From a virus, in the IMG/VR virus record IMGVR_UViG_3300025000_000384, positions 1 through 26,350 of that record: 26,350 nt of DNA; one strand, 5' to 3'. Shown here piece after piece: positions 1 through 9,754 of this stretch; position 1 is the first letter of the stretch; each line of letters starts with the position of its first letter. A program made the position numbers and the translations under genes. The notes beneath the pieces were generated by a model. That model searched no databases. It worked only from the letters and a program-made list of their open reading frames with translations, and was not told the origin of the DNA.

Positions 1-2
1 CC

Positions 3-857
3 TCTCCTGACAGCATCGTGAAGAAGATTACCATTCCGCAGATTGCCGATTACCTTGGCGTAGCGGAAGGGCTTATCAATCTGGCTGATGCGAAACAGGT
101 GAGCCTTGGTGATGATGAACCGTTGAAGGCTGCGCTTGCCGAGATCAAAGGGAAGAAGGAATCGAAGCAGTTGGCCGGCGCAGTGACGGCAATCGATAAG
201 GCATGGGACCCGACGAAGAGTGCCAAGGAAAACACCCTGACTGGTTTAGCGGCTGCTCTTGAAACTGCTCCTGACTCAGCAAGTGCAATCAAAGCCTTGG
301 AAGTCGTGTTGAAAGCGAAGGAAGAAAAGGAAACCGACATCGATTTCAAGGATGCCGGTCATGGCTGGATCATGTATACCAAAGGTCCAAAGAAGGGCCA
401 AAGGGAGCGTGTCCCGGTCAAGCCCGACAAGGAAGGTTCCGGTGCCGGTTCAAAGATGGGTGACGCGGAAAAAACCCTCTACAACCAGATGATCAAAGCA
501 TGGCAGGACATGAAGAAGATCACCAGTCTGCCGGCTGGTTCCAAGACTACCGTTGAAGAGTACGACCCGATCATGCAGACGACAAGGACGAAAGAAGTCA
601 CAGTGCAGAAAGAAACGGTCGATGCGGCAAGGGCTATCTATTACGGTCTTGAGAGACGCGGCATGGAGACGTATGGCTGGAAGCCGGACGCGACGAGTAT
701 CAATGCGAAGCAGCCGCAAAAGAAAGCACCGGAAGCAAGAAAGGCAAGCGCGAAAGATGTTGCCGCTGCGATCAAAGGCGCAACGACAAAACAGCAAGCA
801 ATCTTTCGACTCAAGGCAAAAGGTTTCACTCACGACGAAATGGGAAGGGAAATCTAA
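3..857 (+). CDS. 3' end of an unknown, probably virion-associated protein (partial)
   Basis: The reading frame is open to the left edge of the window. A GTG at 18 could start it, but it has no ribosome binding site and in-frame codons continue upstream of it, so I treat this as the C-terminal part of a longer protein. The visible 284 or so residues are hydrophilic and Lys/Ala/Glu-rich, with no membrane segment and no motif I recognise. A basic, glycine-containing stretch in the middle (around YTKGPKKGQRERVPVKP) looks like a flexible linker. The stop codon abuts the ATG of the giant virion-type gene, so the two are co-translated. The neighbourhood suggests a structural or head-assembly protein; that is inference from position only. 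Confidence 0.75.
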   Translation, partial: SPDSIVKKITIPQIADYLGVAEGLINLADAKQVSLGDDEPLKAALAEIKGKKESKQLAGAVTAIDKAWDPTKSAKENTLTGLAAALETAPDSASAIKALEVVLKAKEEKETDIDFKDAGHGWIMYTKGPKKGQRERVPVKPDKEGSGAGSKMGDAEKTLYNQMIKAWQDMKKITSLPAGSKTTVEEYDPIMQTTRTKEVTVQKETVDAARAIYYGLERRGMETYGWKPDATSINAKQPQKKAPEARKASAKDVAAAIKGATTKQQAIFRLKAKGFTHDEMGREI

Positions 858-3800
858 ATGGGACTGCTCGACTCGTTACCGGATGAAAAGGGCGGGATGC
901 TGGACTCGTTGCCTGATGAACCTGTTGCCAAGGTCGAAAAGCCGAAACGCTCTCTACTTGGGGAAGCAGGTGCCGGCGTAGCACAAACGACTTTTGGACT
1001 GCCGCAGATGGTGGGCGGAGTAACTAAGCTGGCTGGCGATGCGATAGGTAGTGAGACGGTCAGCGCCTTGGGTAAAGACGCTATAAACTATTGGGGCGAC
1101 AAAATGAAGCCCTACGCAGCGGAAGTACCGTCATTCACCGATATTGAAGACGCGGGAGACGCTGCGAAATACGTTGCTCATGGGGTGGGTGCGCTCGTCC
1201 CGACTGTCGCTGCGTCAGTCGTTTCAGGTGGTATCGGTGCCGGCCTTGCAAAAGAAGGTGTGAAGCGCGCTATTGCAAAGGAGATTGTTAAACGCGAACT
1301 CAAGCACGAAGCCGTTGACCTCATGGCGAAAGGTGCCGTCAAGGAGACTGTAAAGAAAGCCGTTACCAGGGGAGCAATAGCCGGAGCCGGCGCTGCGAGT
1401 TACGGCATGGAAGCAGGGAGTATCTACACAGATCAAGCCGAACAGGGCATTAAGAAACCGTTGAGGGCGGCGTTGACGGCGGTTCCTGCGGCGGCACTCG
1501 ATGTCATCCCTGAGTTAAGACTTCTGTCGAAGATCCCTGCGTTCAAAGTCTTACAGGAGATCCCCTTCTTCAAGACTGCCGAAGGGCGTAATGCCCTTGT
1601 CAGGGGGGGAAAGGAAGCTCTCAAGCAAGGCGGGGCGGAAGGCGTTACCGAATTTGCTCAGACGCTTATTGAGCGGTACGGTGCCGACAAGGAAGCGTTC
1701 TCGAAAGAAGGTCTGTTGGAAGCGGCGAACGCTGGCATCCTTGGGGGGATTGGTGGCGGCATGATGGGTGGCGTTGCTGGTTCAGTGCAGAAACCGGCGA
1801 CTGATACGAATCTGCTCAATGAGAACTCCGAAGAAACCAGCGACATCGCTCAAGAGATCCTGCGAGTCAGAAATCAGCCGGCTGTGCCAAGCGTACAGAC
1901 CGTAACAGAGCCGCCAGCAATGGCGGTTCCAGCCTACGAAGGCCCGGTAATGGACGCCGAAGCACCGACTCCTGAAGACCTGGAACTTCAGGCAATGCAA
2001 CGAGAGAATGAGAACTACCGTCAGCAGCAGTTGATGGACAAGCAGGACATCCCGACTGTCGAAGAGAAGTCCGTTCCGCAAGTCCCTTCGTCATTCAAGA
2101 CGGCAGACGGTAAAGTTTCAGTAAAGACAAAGGCCGTTGGTGAAGGCGTCTTTCAGGTCGAGACGACAAACATTGACGAGTACGGTCACAAGAAGACGTT
2201 TGTTCAAGAGATGAACGCGGAAGATGCGGTCAAGCACATCGACAACGTAACGCCTCCTGTAACGAGGGATCAATATCTTCAGGTCAAAGGAGTCAACGAT
2301 GAAGCAATGTCCGAAGTGCAGTCATCAAATGCTGAAGGCAACCAAGAAGTGTCCGAAGTGCGGGATGAAAGCGTAGGGTTCGATGAATATCTCAAGACTC
2401 CTGAAGGGGTCAACGAGTACCTGAAAAAAACCAAGGGCGTTACTGGACCAGCGAAAAAGATGGTCATGGACCGGTGGCGCAAGGAGTATGAAAATGATAG
2501 TCCAGAAACCGGAGGGGTGGTACGTCCAATCGGAGAAGGGGCGCAACCTGGGGGGGCCGTATCAGACACAGCAGCAAGCGCACTCCCGACAAGCGAAGGT
2601 GGAGGAATGCTGTCTGAGGGACAGACCGTCGAAACCGCGTCCTCCAAAGAAAGTAAAGCAAGTGATGAAGCGTCCAAAACGGCTCCCAAAGTAGTCATCA
2701 AGTCTTTATCCGACCTTCCCCCTGGACAACATGAGATAAAAGGCGCAGGGACGTTCCTCGTTGACGAGAAGGGGAGAGTAAAGATTCTTCGCGGGACTAA
2801 ACTTGAGTCAGTCGATCCGATGCGACGTAAGCTGGCAATCGACAAGTACAACGGGATGGTTCTCGCGGGAAAGCAGAAGGCGAATCGTGAAGCGTTGAAA
2901 GTCGGCAAGACGAAACAGAAAGCGATGGCAGAGGAAGCGCGGGGCATTGCGGAAGACGATGCTCCCTTTCTTCGTGCCGCTTTACAGAACGTCAAGGATG
3001 CCGACTTTGGCAAGATCAGCGTCGATGGCAACGAGACTGAAGCAACCTGGTCAACCTTTGGCGCATTGATTCCGTATATCAGAGGGATGGGTTTCAGCAA
3101 GGCCGATGCAGTGAAGATCATGGCGGAAGCGGTCGAGACGGGTAAACTCCCTCCTGAGAAGAATAAGGCGGAGAGAAGTTTGGTGGAGTCTGCGCTGAAG
3201 CATGAAAAGGAACGCATCGAGGAAGCGGAGAATCGCGTTGAGACTGAGGACGAGAGGCTTGCAAAAGCAGAGAGGGAGGCGATAGAGAACGAGGGCGGGG
3301 ATACGAGTTTTGACTTTTCGGACGATGAAGCAGCGGAGAACAACAAAGTATCTCAACGTTTAGAGGAAGCCAGATCATTCAAACATCGCAACAAATCCTA
3401 CGACGACATGATTGAGTACGGGGAGAAAGCAGATGGTGGCAAGGATGGTTTCTATTCTGAACTGTTCAAGTACGCCTTCAAGACTGCGAAGAGTTTTAAC
3501 GCGGTAATGACTGCCCAAAACGGCAATCCGGTGGGCGTAGAATATCAGGACTCCAAGGGTGAACGTTATGCGTATATCGCACCTGAACCGGGAGAAAAAG
3601 GCAAGTACCGCATCCAGTATTTTGATAAGGGTGGGTTTTCTTCTCATGCAGTGGAAAAAGATTTACCTACGGCTGTTACTGAACTGGTCAGGCAAGGCTT
3701 TACTACTGAGGCTAAAGAATCTCTTGACAAGGTAAGCGGCACTCTTGAATTTCAGCGGGGTAATGAGGTGTCTGCGCTAATTGGCAAACTGAATCGCGGG

Positions 3801-6800
3801 GAAATTGACCACGCCGAATTTGCCAAAAGGCGCGAAGCTATATACGAAGAACCGGCAGAGTCTACGCCCTTGATGGAAGGCGATCAATCCAAACTCTTCC
3901 CCACTCCCCCGACCTTTGGCAAGAAACCGCAAGGGACAGGAACCGTCGCTGAAACGCCGATGCTCACGGAAATGAAGGAGCGGGAAGCGGAGTCGAAGCA
4001 GACCTCCATGACCCTCGACATGCTTGGAATGCAGCAGATTTACGAATCGTTGACCGATGGGGTGATGAAGGAGCACGCGACAACCGCTTTGGATAAAGTC
4101 CGTAACACTCTCGACAATCCCGGTGGCCTTGGGACTCTTGGGAATTGGAAGCAATACCTGGCGAAGCGTTACAAGACTTTAGGGATGTTATCAGGCATCA
4201 AGGACTTCACGCATCAGATAACGAAGACCTTTGGTAAAGCCTCTGAGAATGACCGCAAGGCTATCTTTGAGTTTCTGACTGATAAACAGGGCGATGCGTC
4301 AACCATCTCTCCTGCTCTCAGAGAAGAGTCGATCAAGATGAAGCAGATGATCGAGGACATCGGGGATAAGCTCGTCGCTTATGGACTTATCACTCAAAAG
4401 GTCATGGACGAGCACCGGGGCGAATATCTCCCGACCGTCTACCTGAAACACATCCTGGGTAAAGAGGGTTTTCAGGCGATGGGTTCCGGAAAGAAACTCG
4501 ACCTGACCTACACGAAAAAGAAGTACCTCCGAAAGTCTCTCAAGGAACAAGGTCTGACTGAAGAAGAGATCGATCTGTTTATGAGAACGCAGATGGGGGA
4601 GATCAAAGACCCGGCCTATCTCTTGGCGAGAGCGTTTTCCATCCCTTCAAGAGACATGGCAATCATTGACTGGCTGGCGGAAATCGCTACGCATAGCGAA
4701 TGGGTAATGCCGAAGTCTCTTATCGAGTGGACGCATTCCGAAAACCCGGTAAGGAGATCAGGACGTGTCGAGTACAAGAAAAACGCTGACGGTTCCTTCG
4801 ACCTGAAGATTCACAAGACGAAGATGGTCGAGACGAAACACACTGTAACGGCTTCTGCTCTAGGGAAACTTATCGGTAGTGATAAGATTGCTGACTACAT
4901 TAAGGCCGGCAAGGGAAAGCAGCAGACGCGCAAGGATGAGGTAAAGGGAAAGGTCGTGTATAAAGCGACTCCCTGGAAGAAGGTGGGGCATATCCAGTAC
5001 AAGCTCAATCCTGACGGGACGTTTACCCTGAAGATCAAGGAGAAAGTAACTTCTGTTGATGAGTTGAGCGGTGTCAAAGATTTCAAGGGTCTGGTAGGAG
5101 AAAAGAAAGCCGATCAGATTCTTAACGACGAAGGGAAGGCGTTAGGGGGAAGGAAGGTCACTCCGTTCTGGCTGGCGGCGGAAGCGAAACGAATTAGGGA
5201 GATGATTCCGCATCTTCCCGAAGCGGATAGGGCGGAAGCGAAGGCAGTTGCAGACCGGATGCAAAGACTCTCCGACGAAGCAGACGTAAGCGGCAAACTC
5301 CCCGACGATTACCGGCAGATGCCCGACTCTGCGAAGTACGGCGCTCTGAGAGGTCTGGTAGTCCGGAAGGAGATTTACAGCGACCTGGTGGGCAACATCA
5401 ACATCTCCATCGGTGAGAAGTCTCTGCCTGAAGAATGGCTTGGGACGGGCGGCAAGATCACAAAACTTACCGGCATGTGGAAATGGGCTAAGGTCGCGGC
5501 CAACCCTCCGGCACAGGTGAGGAACTTCGTTTCCAACCTCGTCCTTCTCAACCTGTCGGGAATCCCGGTGTATCGAGTTCCGATCAGGATGGCGCAAGCC
5601 GTCAAGGAAATCAGGTCAAACGGCAAGCACTGGCAAGTCGCTAAGAAGTACGGTGTCAAGGAAGCGACATTCTCAAATACTGAGTTGGCGCGAATTGAAA
5701 CAGCCCTTATGGAGATGGCGAACAGAGACTACGGGTTTGCGCGTGGCATGAAGAAACTTGCTTCTTCTCTGGCGGCTCTTGATATGAAGGGGGCTAAAGA
5801 AGGTGCAGGCGCTGCGTTTAACCCGGTGAAACTTGCCGGGGCGAAGGTAGTCAACCTGACTGGTGATGCGTATCAATTCATGGAGGCGATGGGCAAGACG
5901 GCAAAGATTATTGATGAGATGGAGAACGGCAAGTCGGGTGAAGCGGCGGCAATGGAAGCTCACAAATGGCTCTTCGATTACTCGCTTGTCTCCCCTGGTG
6001 TCAAGTATCTCCGGAATGCGCCGATAGGCATACCCTTTATCACGTTCATGACGAAAGTCCTGCCTCGGCTCACTGAGGTTGCCGTCACAAAGCCCTGGCG
6101 CTTCACCCCATACGTTGCTATAGCCTGGGGAATGCAAGCGGCTGTAGCGGGAATGCTGGACGTTGACGACGAAGATCTTGACAAGCTGAGGGAAGCGTTG
6201 CCGGAATGGATCAGGGAAAAGCAGCATGTCTATTTCCTTCCTTTTAAAGACGACGCCGGCAGATGGCAGGTAGTAGACTTGGGTTACTTCTTTCCGTGGA
6301 CGCAGTGGACTACGTTTGTTGAAGATGTTGGGGAAGGCGACTTATGGAAAGCGATGCGAGGGTCCGGAATCCTGGGCGGTCCTCTCCCTGATTTGATCGT
6401 CGCCTTAAAGACCAACGTCGATCCCTTTACGCAACGGCCTATCATCGACAAGTACGCCGACCCTGCTGAAAAGGCTGCTCAGATGTTCGGTTATCTCTAC
6501 CAGATGGCAATGCCCCCCTGGTTGACGCAGCGAGGGACGGCGGGAAAACTGTACTCTGCCCTATCGGAGAACGTGGACAAATTCGGACTACCGAAAGCAA
6601 CCGTGAAACAGGCGGGTCTTTCAATGGCCGGCATCAACCTCTCTGGCTTTGACCCTGCCTTGACGAGAGGGCAGAACCTCAAGAGGATGGACTTTGAAAT
6701 CAGCGAAGTGCAGAGACAGGCGAAGAGTGAGTTGCAGAACAAGAATCTTTCCGACTCCGAACGCGAAGAGATAAGAGAGAAGTTCAAGAAACGCATCCAG

Positions 6801-6872
6801 AAAATGAATCTCAAGAAGATGAAGTACGCTGCCAACTCGATGCCGAAAGATCAGTCATTACTACAACGCTAA
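858..6872 (+). CDS. Giant (2004 aa) internal-virion / large polyvalent-type phage protein
   Basis: The ATG directly follows the previous stop and is preceded by an aagggaa ribosome binding site. The N-terminus repeats the motif LLDSLPDE/MLDSLPDE. Gly/Ala-rich hydrophobic segments at about residues 105-130 and 290-308 (GGIGGGMMGG) resemble membrane-active stretches of ejection proteins. A charged coiled-coil-like region lies near 780-815. The C-terminal third (from about 1535: GMWKWAKVAANPPAQVRNFV, then NAPIGIPFITFMTKVLPRL near 1720, then a hydrophobic helix) has the pattern I associate with C-terminal regions of giant podophage-type internal virion proteins and large polyvalent proteins. I see no certain peptidase, transglycosylase or polymerase active site. 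Likely role: packaged in the virion and ejected with DNA, or a multi-domain polyvalent protein; both are inference. Confidence 0.85.
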   Translation: MGLLDSLPDEKGGMLDSLPDEPVAKVEKPKRSLLGEAGAGVAQTTFGLPQMVGGVTKLAGDAIGSETVSALGKDAINYWGDKMKPYAAEVPSFTDIEDAGDAAKYVAHGVGALVPTVAASVVSGGIGAGLAKEGVKRAIAKEIVKRELKHEAVDLMAKGAVKETVKKAVTRGAIAGAGAASYGMEAGSIYTDQAEQGIKKPLRAALTAVPAAALDVIPELRLLSKIPAFKVLQEIPFFKTAEGRNALVRGGKEALKQGGAEGVTEFAQTLIERYGADKEAFSKEGLLEAANAGILGGIGGGMMGGVAGSVQKPATDTNLLNENSEETSDIAQEILRVRNQPAVPSVQTVTEPPAMAVPAYEGPVMDAEAPTPEDLELQAMQRENENYRQQQLMDKQDIPTVEEKSVPQVPSSFKTADGKVSVKTKAVGEGVFQVETTNIDEYGHKKTFVQEMNAEDAVKHIDNVTPPVTRDQYLQVKGVNDEAMSEVQSSNAEGNQEVSEVRDESVGFDEYLKTPEGVNEYLKKTKGVTGPAKKMVMDRWRKEYENDSPETGGVVRPIGEGAQPGGAVSDTAASALPTSEGGGMLSEGQTVETASSKESKASDEASKTAPKVVIKSLSDLPPGQHEIKGAGTFLVDEKGRVKILRGTKLESVDPMRRKLAIDKYNGMVLAGKQKANREALKVGKTKQKAMAEEARGIAEDDAPFLRAALQNVKDADFGKISVDGNETEATWSTFGALIPYIRGMGFSKADAVKIMAEAVETGKLPPEKNKAERSLVESALKHEKERIEEAENRVETEDERLAKAEREAIENEGGDTSFDFSDDEAAENNKVSQRLEEARSFKHRNKSYDDMIEYGEKADGGKDGFYSELFKYAFKTAKSFNAVMTAQNGNPVGVEYQDSKGERYAYIAPEPGEKGKYRIQYFDKGGFSSHAVEKDLPTAVTELVRQGFTTEAKESLDKVSGTLEFQRGNEVSALIGKLNRGEIDHAEFAKRREAIYEEPAESTPLMEGDQSKLFPTPPTFGKKPQGTGTVAETPMLTEMKEREAESKQTSMTLDMLGMQQIYESLTDGVMKEHATTALDKVRNTLDNPGGLGTLGNWKQYLAKRYKTLGMLSGIKDFTHQITKTFGKASENDRKAIFEFLTDKQGDASTISPALREESIKMKQMIEDIGDKLVAYGLITQKVMDEHRGEYLPTVYLKHILGKEGFQAMGSGKKLDLTYTKKKYLRKSLKEQGLTEEEIDLFMRTQMGEIKDPAYLLARAFSIPSRDMAIIDWLAEIATHSEWVMPKSLIEWTHSENPVRRSGRVEYKKNADGSFDLKIHKTKMVETKHTVTASALGKLIGSDKIADYIKAGKGKQQTRKDEVKGKVVYKATPWKKVGHIQYKLNPDGTFTLKIKEKVTSVDELSGVKDFKGLVGEKKADQILNDEGKALGGRKVTPFWLAAEAKRIREMIPHLPEADRAEAKAVADRMQRLSDEADVSGKLPDDYRQMPDSAKYGALRGLVVRKEIYSDLVGNINISIGEKSLPEEWLGTGGKITKLTGMWKWAKVAANPPAQVRNFVSNLVLLNLSGIPVYRVPIRMAQAVKEIRSNGKHWQVAKKYGVKEATFSNTELARIETALMEMANRDYGFARGMKKLASSLAALDMKGAKEGAGAAFNPVKLAGAKVVNLTGDAYQFMEAMGKTAKIIDEMENGKSGEAAAMEAHKWLFDYSLVSPGVKYLRNAPIGIPFITFMTKVLPRLTEVAVTKPWRFTPYVAIAWGMQAAVAGMLDVDDEDLDKLREALPEWIREKQHVYFLPFKDDAGRWQVVDLGYFFPWTQWTTFVEDVGEGDLWKAMRGSGILGGPLPDLIVALKTNVDPFTQRPIIDKYADPAEKAAQMFGYLYQMAMPPWLTQRGTAGKLYSALSENVDKFGLPKATVKQAGLSMAGINLSGFDPALTRGQNLKRMDFEISEVQRQAKSELQNKNLSDSEREEIREKFKKRIQKMNLKKMKYAANSMPKDQSLLQR

Positions 6873-6883
6873 AGGAGAGTCTT

Positions 6884-7282
6884 ATGAAGAAGTTGCTCAT
6901 TGTATTCGCGCTGTTGTTTGCTGTGGAGGCTCATGCAACCGGACTATCCAAGGTGAGTTTCCAACCGTATTCATCGCAGACACAAGTAACCTGTGTGGTC
7001 TATGGGATGGAGAAGTTACTGTTCACCGATCAGAACGGTTCGCATCCGTCGCAGTCGTTTGTGCTTGATCCTGATTTCAGAAGGTCGTTGAACTTGGGAA
7101 CGAAGACGATGGCTAACTACTCGACAACGCTTGGCGGGAAAAAGGTCAGGTACATCAAATATACCTGTACACAGACGGGAACGAATACGACTGTATCGGT
7201 AAAGCTCGGAGTGAACGGGTCAACAGCGATTCCTCTGACGCTGGATGAGGCGACGTTTGCGCTGAAAGAATCGGCTAACTAA
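6884..7282 (+). CDS. Small secreted protein, unknown function
   Basis: 132 residues with a strong aaaggagag ribosome binding site eight bases before ATG. The N-terminus is a textbook Sec signal peptide: MKK, a Leu/Val/Phe/Ala core, and a likely AHA|T cleavage site after residue 18. The mature part is Ser/Thr-rich, beta-strand-like, and has exactly two cysteines (37 and 95) that could form a disulfide in the periplasm. The gene lies between the giant virion-type gene and the beta-helix gene, with only 11 bases to the former. I do not recognise the family. A signal peptide is unusual for a virion component, which hints at export to the host periplasm or surface. Confidence 0.8.
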   Translation: MKKLLIVFALLFAVEAHATGLSKVSFQPYSSQTQVTCVVYGMEKLLFTDQNGSHPSQSFVLDPDFRRSLNLGTKTMANYSTTLGGKKVRYIKYTCTQTGTNTTVSVKLGVNGSTAIPLTLDEATFALKESAN

Positions 7283-7294
7283 GTGGAGGTGGTT

Positions 7295-9100
7295 ATGCGC
7301 TATATTTTAATGGCAGTCATAGCATTGCTCATCACCGGCAACGCCTGGGGTGCGGCCATCACCTCCGCACAATCCGGCAACTGGTCGGATACTGCAACGT
7401 GGACGGGTGAGGCTGTACCTGGTGATGGGGATACGTTCACCGTCGCAAATGGACATACTGTAACCATTTCAGATACACGCACTGTTGGCGACTTGACCAC
7501 TGCCGGGACGGTGACAGGCGTACTGGCAGTGGCATCTACCGCGAACCTTATAGCGAAAGGCGAGTTGTCTGTATCCTCTGCTACCGGTAGCATTGCGGCC
7601 AGTGCAGGTGCAGTCATTGACCAGAGTGGTGGTGCTTACAACCTGAAATTAAACACAACCACTGGTGGGACAAACTCCACTGTTTTCACTGGCACTGCCG
7701 ACAACAGAGTTTTGCTTAAGGGCGGCACCGGTAAAATCTATTATGGAAGTTCAACTGGCGGGACAACAACCAGTTGGGCATACGTCACTGTTTCCGGCTA
7801 CACAGACGCGACAACCGGACTGGCTATTGCCGGTAATGATGCAATCAGTCTTAACCATGTACGTTTTCTCAACACCGGGAAAATTGTGATTGGTGTTCTT
7901 GGCACTATGCCAGGTGCTTCCCCGTACAGCGTTACCAATTGCGACTTCAGAGGGCAGCCTGCCGGGACGCTGGTGTATTTCCAGAAGAAAAACGAACTGT
8001 CAACGTCAACTCGTACTATTTCGGGCAATACCTTTGTCGCCTCATCCCCGGTCTATAATAGTTCACTGGTAACAACCAGAGGCATTCAGGGCTTCACTAT
8101 CAACAACAACGTGTTTTACAACATCAAGTTTCTACCAACATCAGAAACACATAGTAACATTTTTGACGGTAACATTGTGTGGACAGATTCGACCGATGCA
8201 ACGTGGGTTGCCCAAATATCTTTCTACATGGGCAAGGGCAACACAGTATTTAAAAACGGTGTACTTGCTGCAACAACAGTAAACTGGCACGGGATAAATA
8301 TCTCCAATTCGACACTTGAAAATTCAGGTATGTCATATTTGGAAGATTCAGTACTGCAAAGTATCTGGGGTGGGGGCAGTGAGTCTCCCGCTAATGTAAT
8401 TATGTTGAGTGCTAATGACACCACCGTTCGCCGTAATATTTTGCTTGGCACATCCTCCGGGATACTTCCAGTAGCCTCTTCAACGTCAAATAACTACATC
8501 AAGAACAATACTTTCGTAAATTATGGAGCAGGTACAACGCCGTCAACTGTGCGGTTTCATGCTTTACTCTGTGAGTTCGCTGCTAGGGTTAGTGGTGATT
8601 ATGTCTTCAGCAGCAACCTGATGTATAACAACGGCCCATCTGCAAACTATGGTGTGGGCGGTACTGGCAGTGCTGACCTTACCGCAGCTGACTACAACGC
8701 TTTTTACAACATCCTTGATGCTAACCGCTACTCGAACACAACCGGAACATGGGGTGAGCACGATCTGACTGGTTCGGTAGACCCTCAATTTAAATACCCG
8801 ACACGGACCATAGATACCTATGCACAAGCCAACGGCGGGACAACGATGGCTGATTATTTCCTGGGAGCTGTAAAAAGGAATGGCGTTGATAAGGACGGCA
8901 ATGCAGCGGCTTTTAACGCTGTCTTTACCTCTGAGGCTTTATTGTCTTATGTCCGCGAAGGGTATGTACCGCAGAACACCACCCTCCTAACCGCTGGCGA
9001 GGGCGGCACCTACATCGGCGCGGTGCAGCCGGTGGCGGCTAGCGGTGCTGTACGCCCCCTTCACCGCAGCTTCAGTCTCAACTTCGGCATGGAGTTCTGA
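7295..9100 (+). CDS. Secreted parallel beta-helix protein (tailspike/adhesin-like)
   Basis: A GTG at 7283 is in frame, but that triplet belongs to the GTGGAGGTGGTT ribosome binding site of the ATG at 7295, so I start there (601 aa). The N-terminus is a Sec signal peptide (MRY, hydrophobic core, cleavage near AWGA|A). Next comes a block of the type SGNWSDTATW, VPGDGDTFTVANGHTVTISD, seen at the start of many phage and bacterial beta-helix proteins, then many Asn/Gly/Val turns (NNNVFYNI, NNTFVN, SSNLMYNN) typical of right-handed parallel beta-helix rungs. The C-terminus, FSLNFGMEF, alternates polar and hydrophobic residues and ends in Phe, like the last strand of outer-membrane beta-barrel proteins. 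Likely a surface or periplasmic carbohydrate-binding protein, or a host-range/exclusion factor; a virion tailspike is the alternative. Confidence 0.8.
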   Translation: MRYILMAVIALLITGNAWGAAITSAQSGNWSDTATWTGEAVPGDGDTFTVANGHTVTISDTRTVGDLTTAGTVTGVLAVASTANLIAKGELSVSSATGSIAASAGAVIDQSGGAYNLKLNTTTGGTNSTVFTGTADNRVLLKGGTGKIYYGSSTGGTTTSWAYVTVSGYTDATTGLAIAGNDAISLNHVRFLNTGKIVIGVLGTMPGASPYSVTNCDFRGQPAGTLVYFQKKNELSTSTRTISGNTFVASSPVYNSSLVTTRGIQGFTINNNVFYNIKFLPTSETHSNIFDGNIVWTDSTDATWVAQISFYMGKGNTVFKNGVLAATTVNWHGINISNSTLENSGMSYLEDSVLQSIWGGGSESPANVIMLSANDTTVRRNILLGTSSGILPVASSTSNNYIKNNTFVNYGAGTTPSTVRFHALLCEFAARVSGDYVFSSNLMYNNGPSANYGVGGTGSADLTAADYNAFYNILDANRYSNTTGTWGEHDLTGSVDPQFKYPTRTIDTYAQANGGTTMADYFLGAVKRNGVDKDGNAAAFNAVFTSEALLSYVREGYVPQNTTLLTAGEGGTYIGAVQPVAASGAVRPLHRSFSLNFGMEF

Positions 9101-9142
9101 CAAGTCTAAAAGTTACTGGCGTTCCCTCCTTCGCCGGGATTG

Positions 9143-9171
9143 GCCGCTCTGCAAAGGGCGGCTCTTTTTTT
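9143..9171 (+). terminator. Rho-independent terminator of the left plus-strand block
   Basis: GCCGCTCT and AGGGCGGC pair over 8 bp (one G-U) around a GCAA tetraloop, followed by TCTTTTTTT. It lies 43 bases after the beta-helix stop and closes the plus-strand operon. Confidence 0.92.
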
Positions 9172-9531
9172 AGAGGCAACTATTTTGTTTCTTCCCTGCC
9201 TGATAGGCCCACCGATGGTGAAGGATGTTCAAGCCTGATAACGCTCTCAATCCTAGAGAATACTCCATAAAATGTCCGGTTGCCCGTAACATTTCGCAGC
9301 GGCATGGCGTGTGCCGGAGTATCCTGTCAGAGATACAATCTGCGTCTTCCCCGTCCTATTTCTAGGACACTACAAGCGTATCAGTCGCCCCGCTCATAGT
9401 CATTTCGAACCTTGCGGCTCCCTCAGTATAGGGTCGAAACAAACTTTGTCTGCTAGCTGACACTTAGCCCCATTCTCTACTGTTTGCCAAGGCCCGAAAA
9501 TGGCGGGGCCGTAATTCCGATACCAAAACAA

Positions 9532-9564
9532 AACGGCCCTATGAATAATTTCACGAGGGCCGTT
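9532..9564 (-). terminator. Terminator-like hairpin within a set of competing stems
   Basis: AACGGCCCT and AGGGCCGTT form a perfect 9-bp stem with a 15-nt loop. On the minus strand it is followed by TTGTTTT, so it works best as a terminator for the leftward operon. Upstream copies of the same arm (GGGGCCGT at 9505-9512, GGCCCG at 9491-9496) can form alternative pairs. Confidence 0.65.
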
Positions 9565-9709
9565 CCTTTATAATCTTCACTTGTGGTGATTGTAATGCCT
9601 AGGGGATAATAGACGCGAAAGTTTTGACCATTTTTGGTTATCTGATTCCACCAAATGTGGTCTTTGTTATCGGAAGCGAATTTGAAGAAAGGGACTATTT
9701 TCACGCAAA

Positions 9710-9754
9710 AACCCCGGCTGCCTTGAGTTTGCGAGACTAACCGGGGCCGGGGTT
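9710..9754 (-). terminator. Terminator of the leftward recombination operon
   Basis: Read on the minus strand, AACCCCGGC pairs perfectly over 9 bp with GCCGGGGTT around a 27-nt loop, and the stem runs into a further TTT. It lies about 130 bases beyond the last minus-strand gene. The long loop makes it a weaker call than the plus-strand terminator at 9143. Confidence 0.55.

Noticed and set aside
2279-3346. 355-codon minus-strand frame inside the giant gene
   Set aside because: Ser/Leu/Ala-rich antisense shadow of a clearly coding plus-strand gene.
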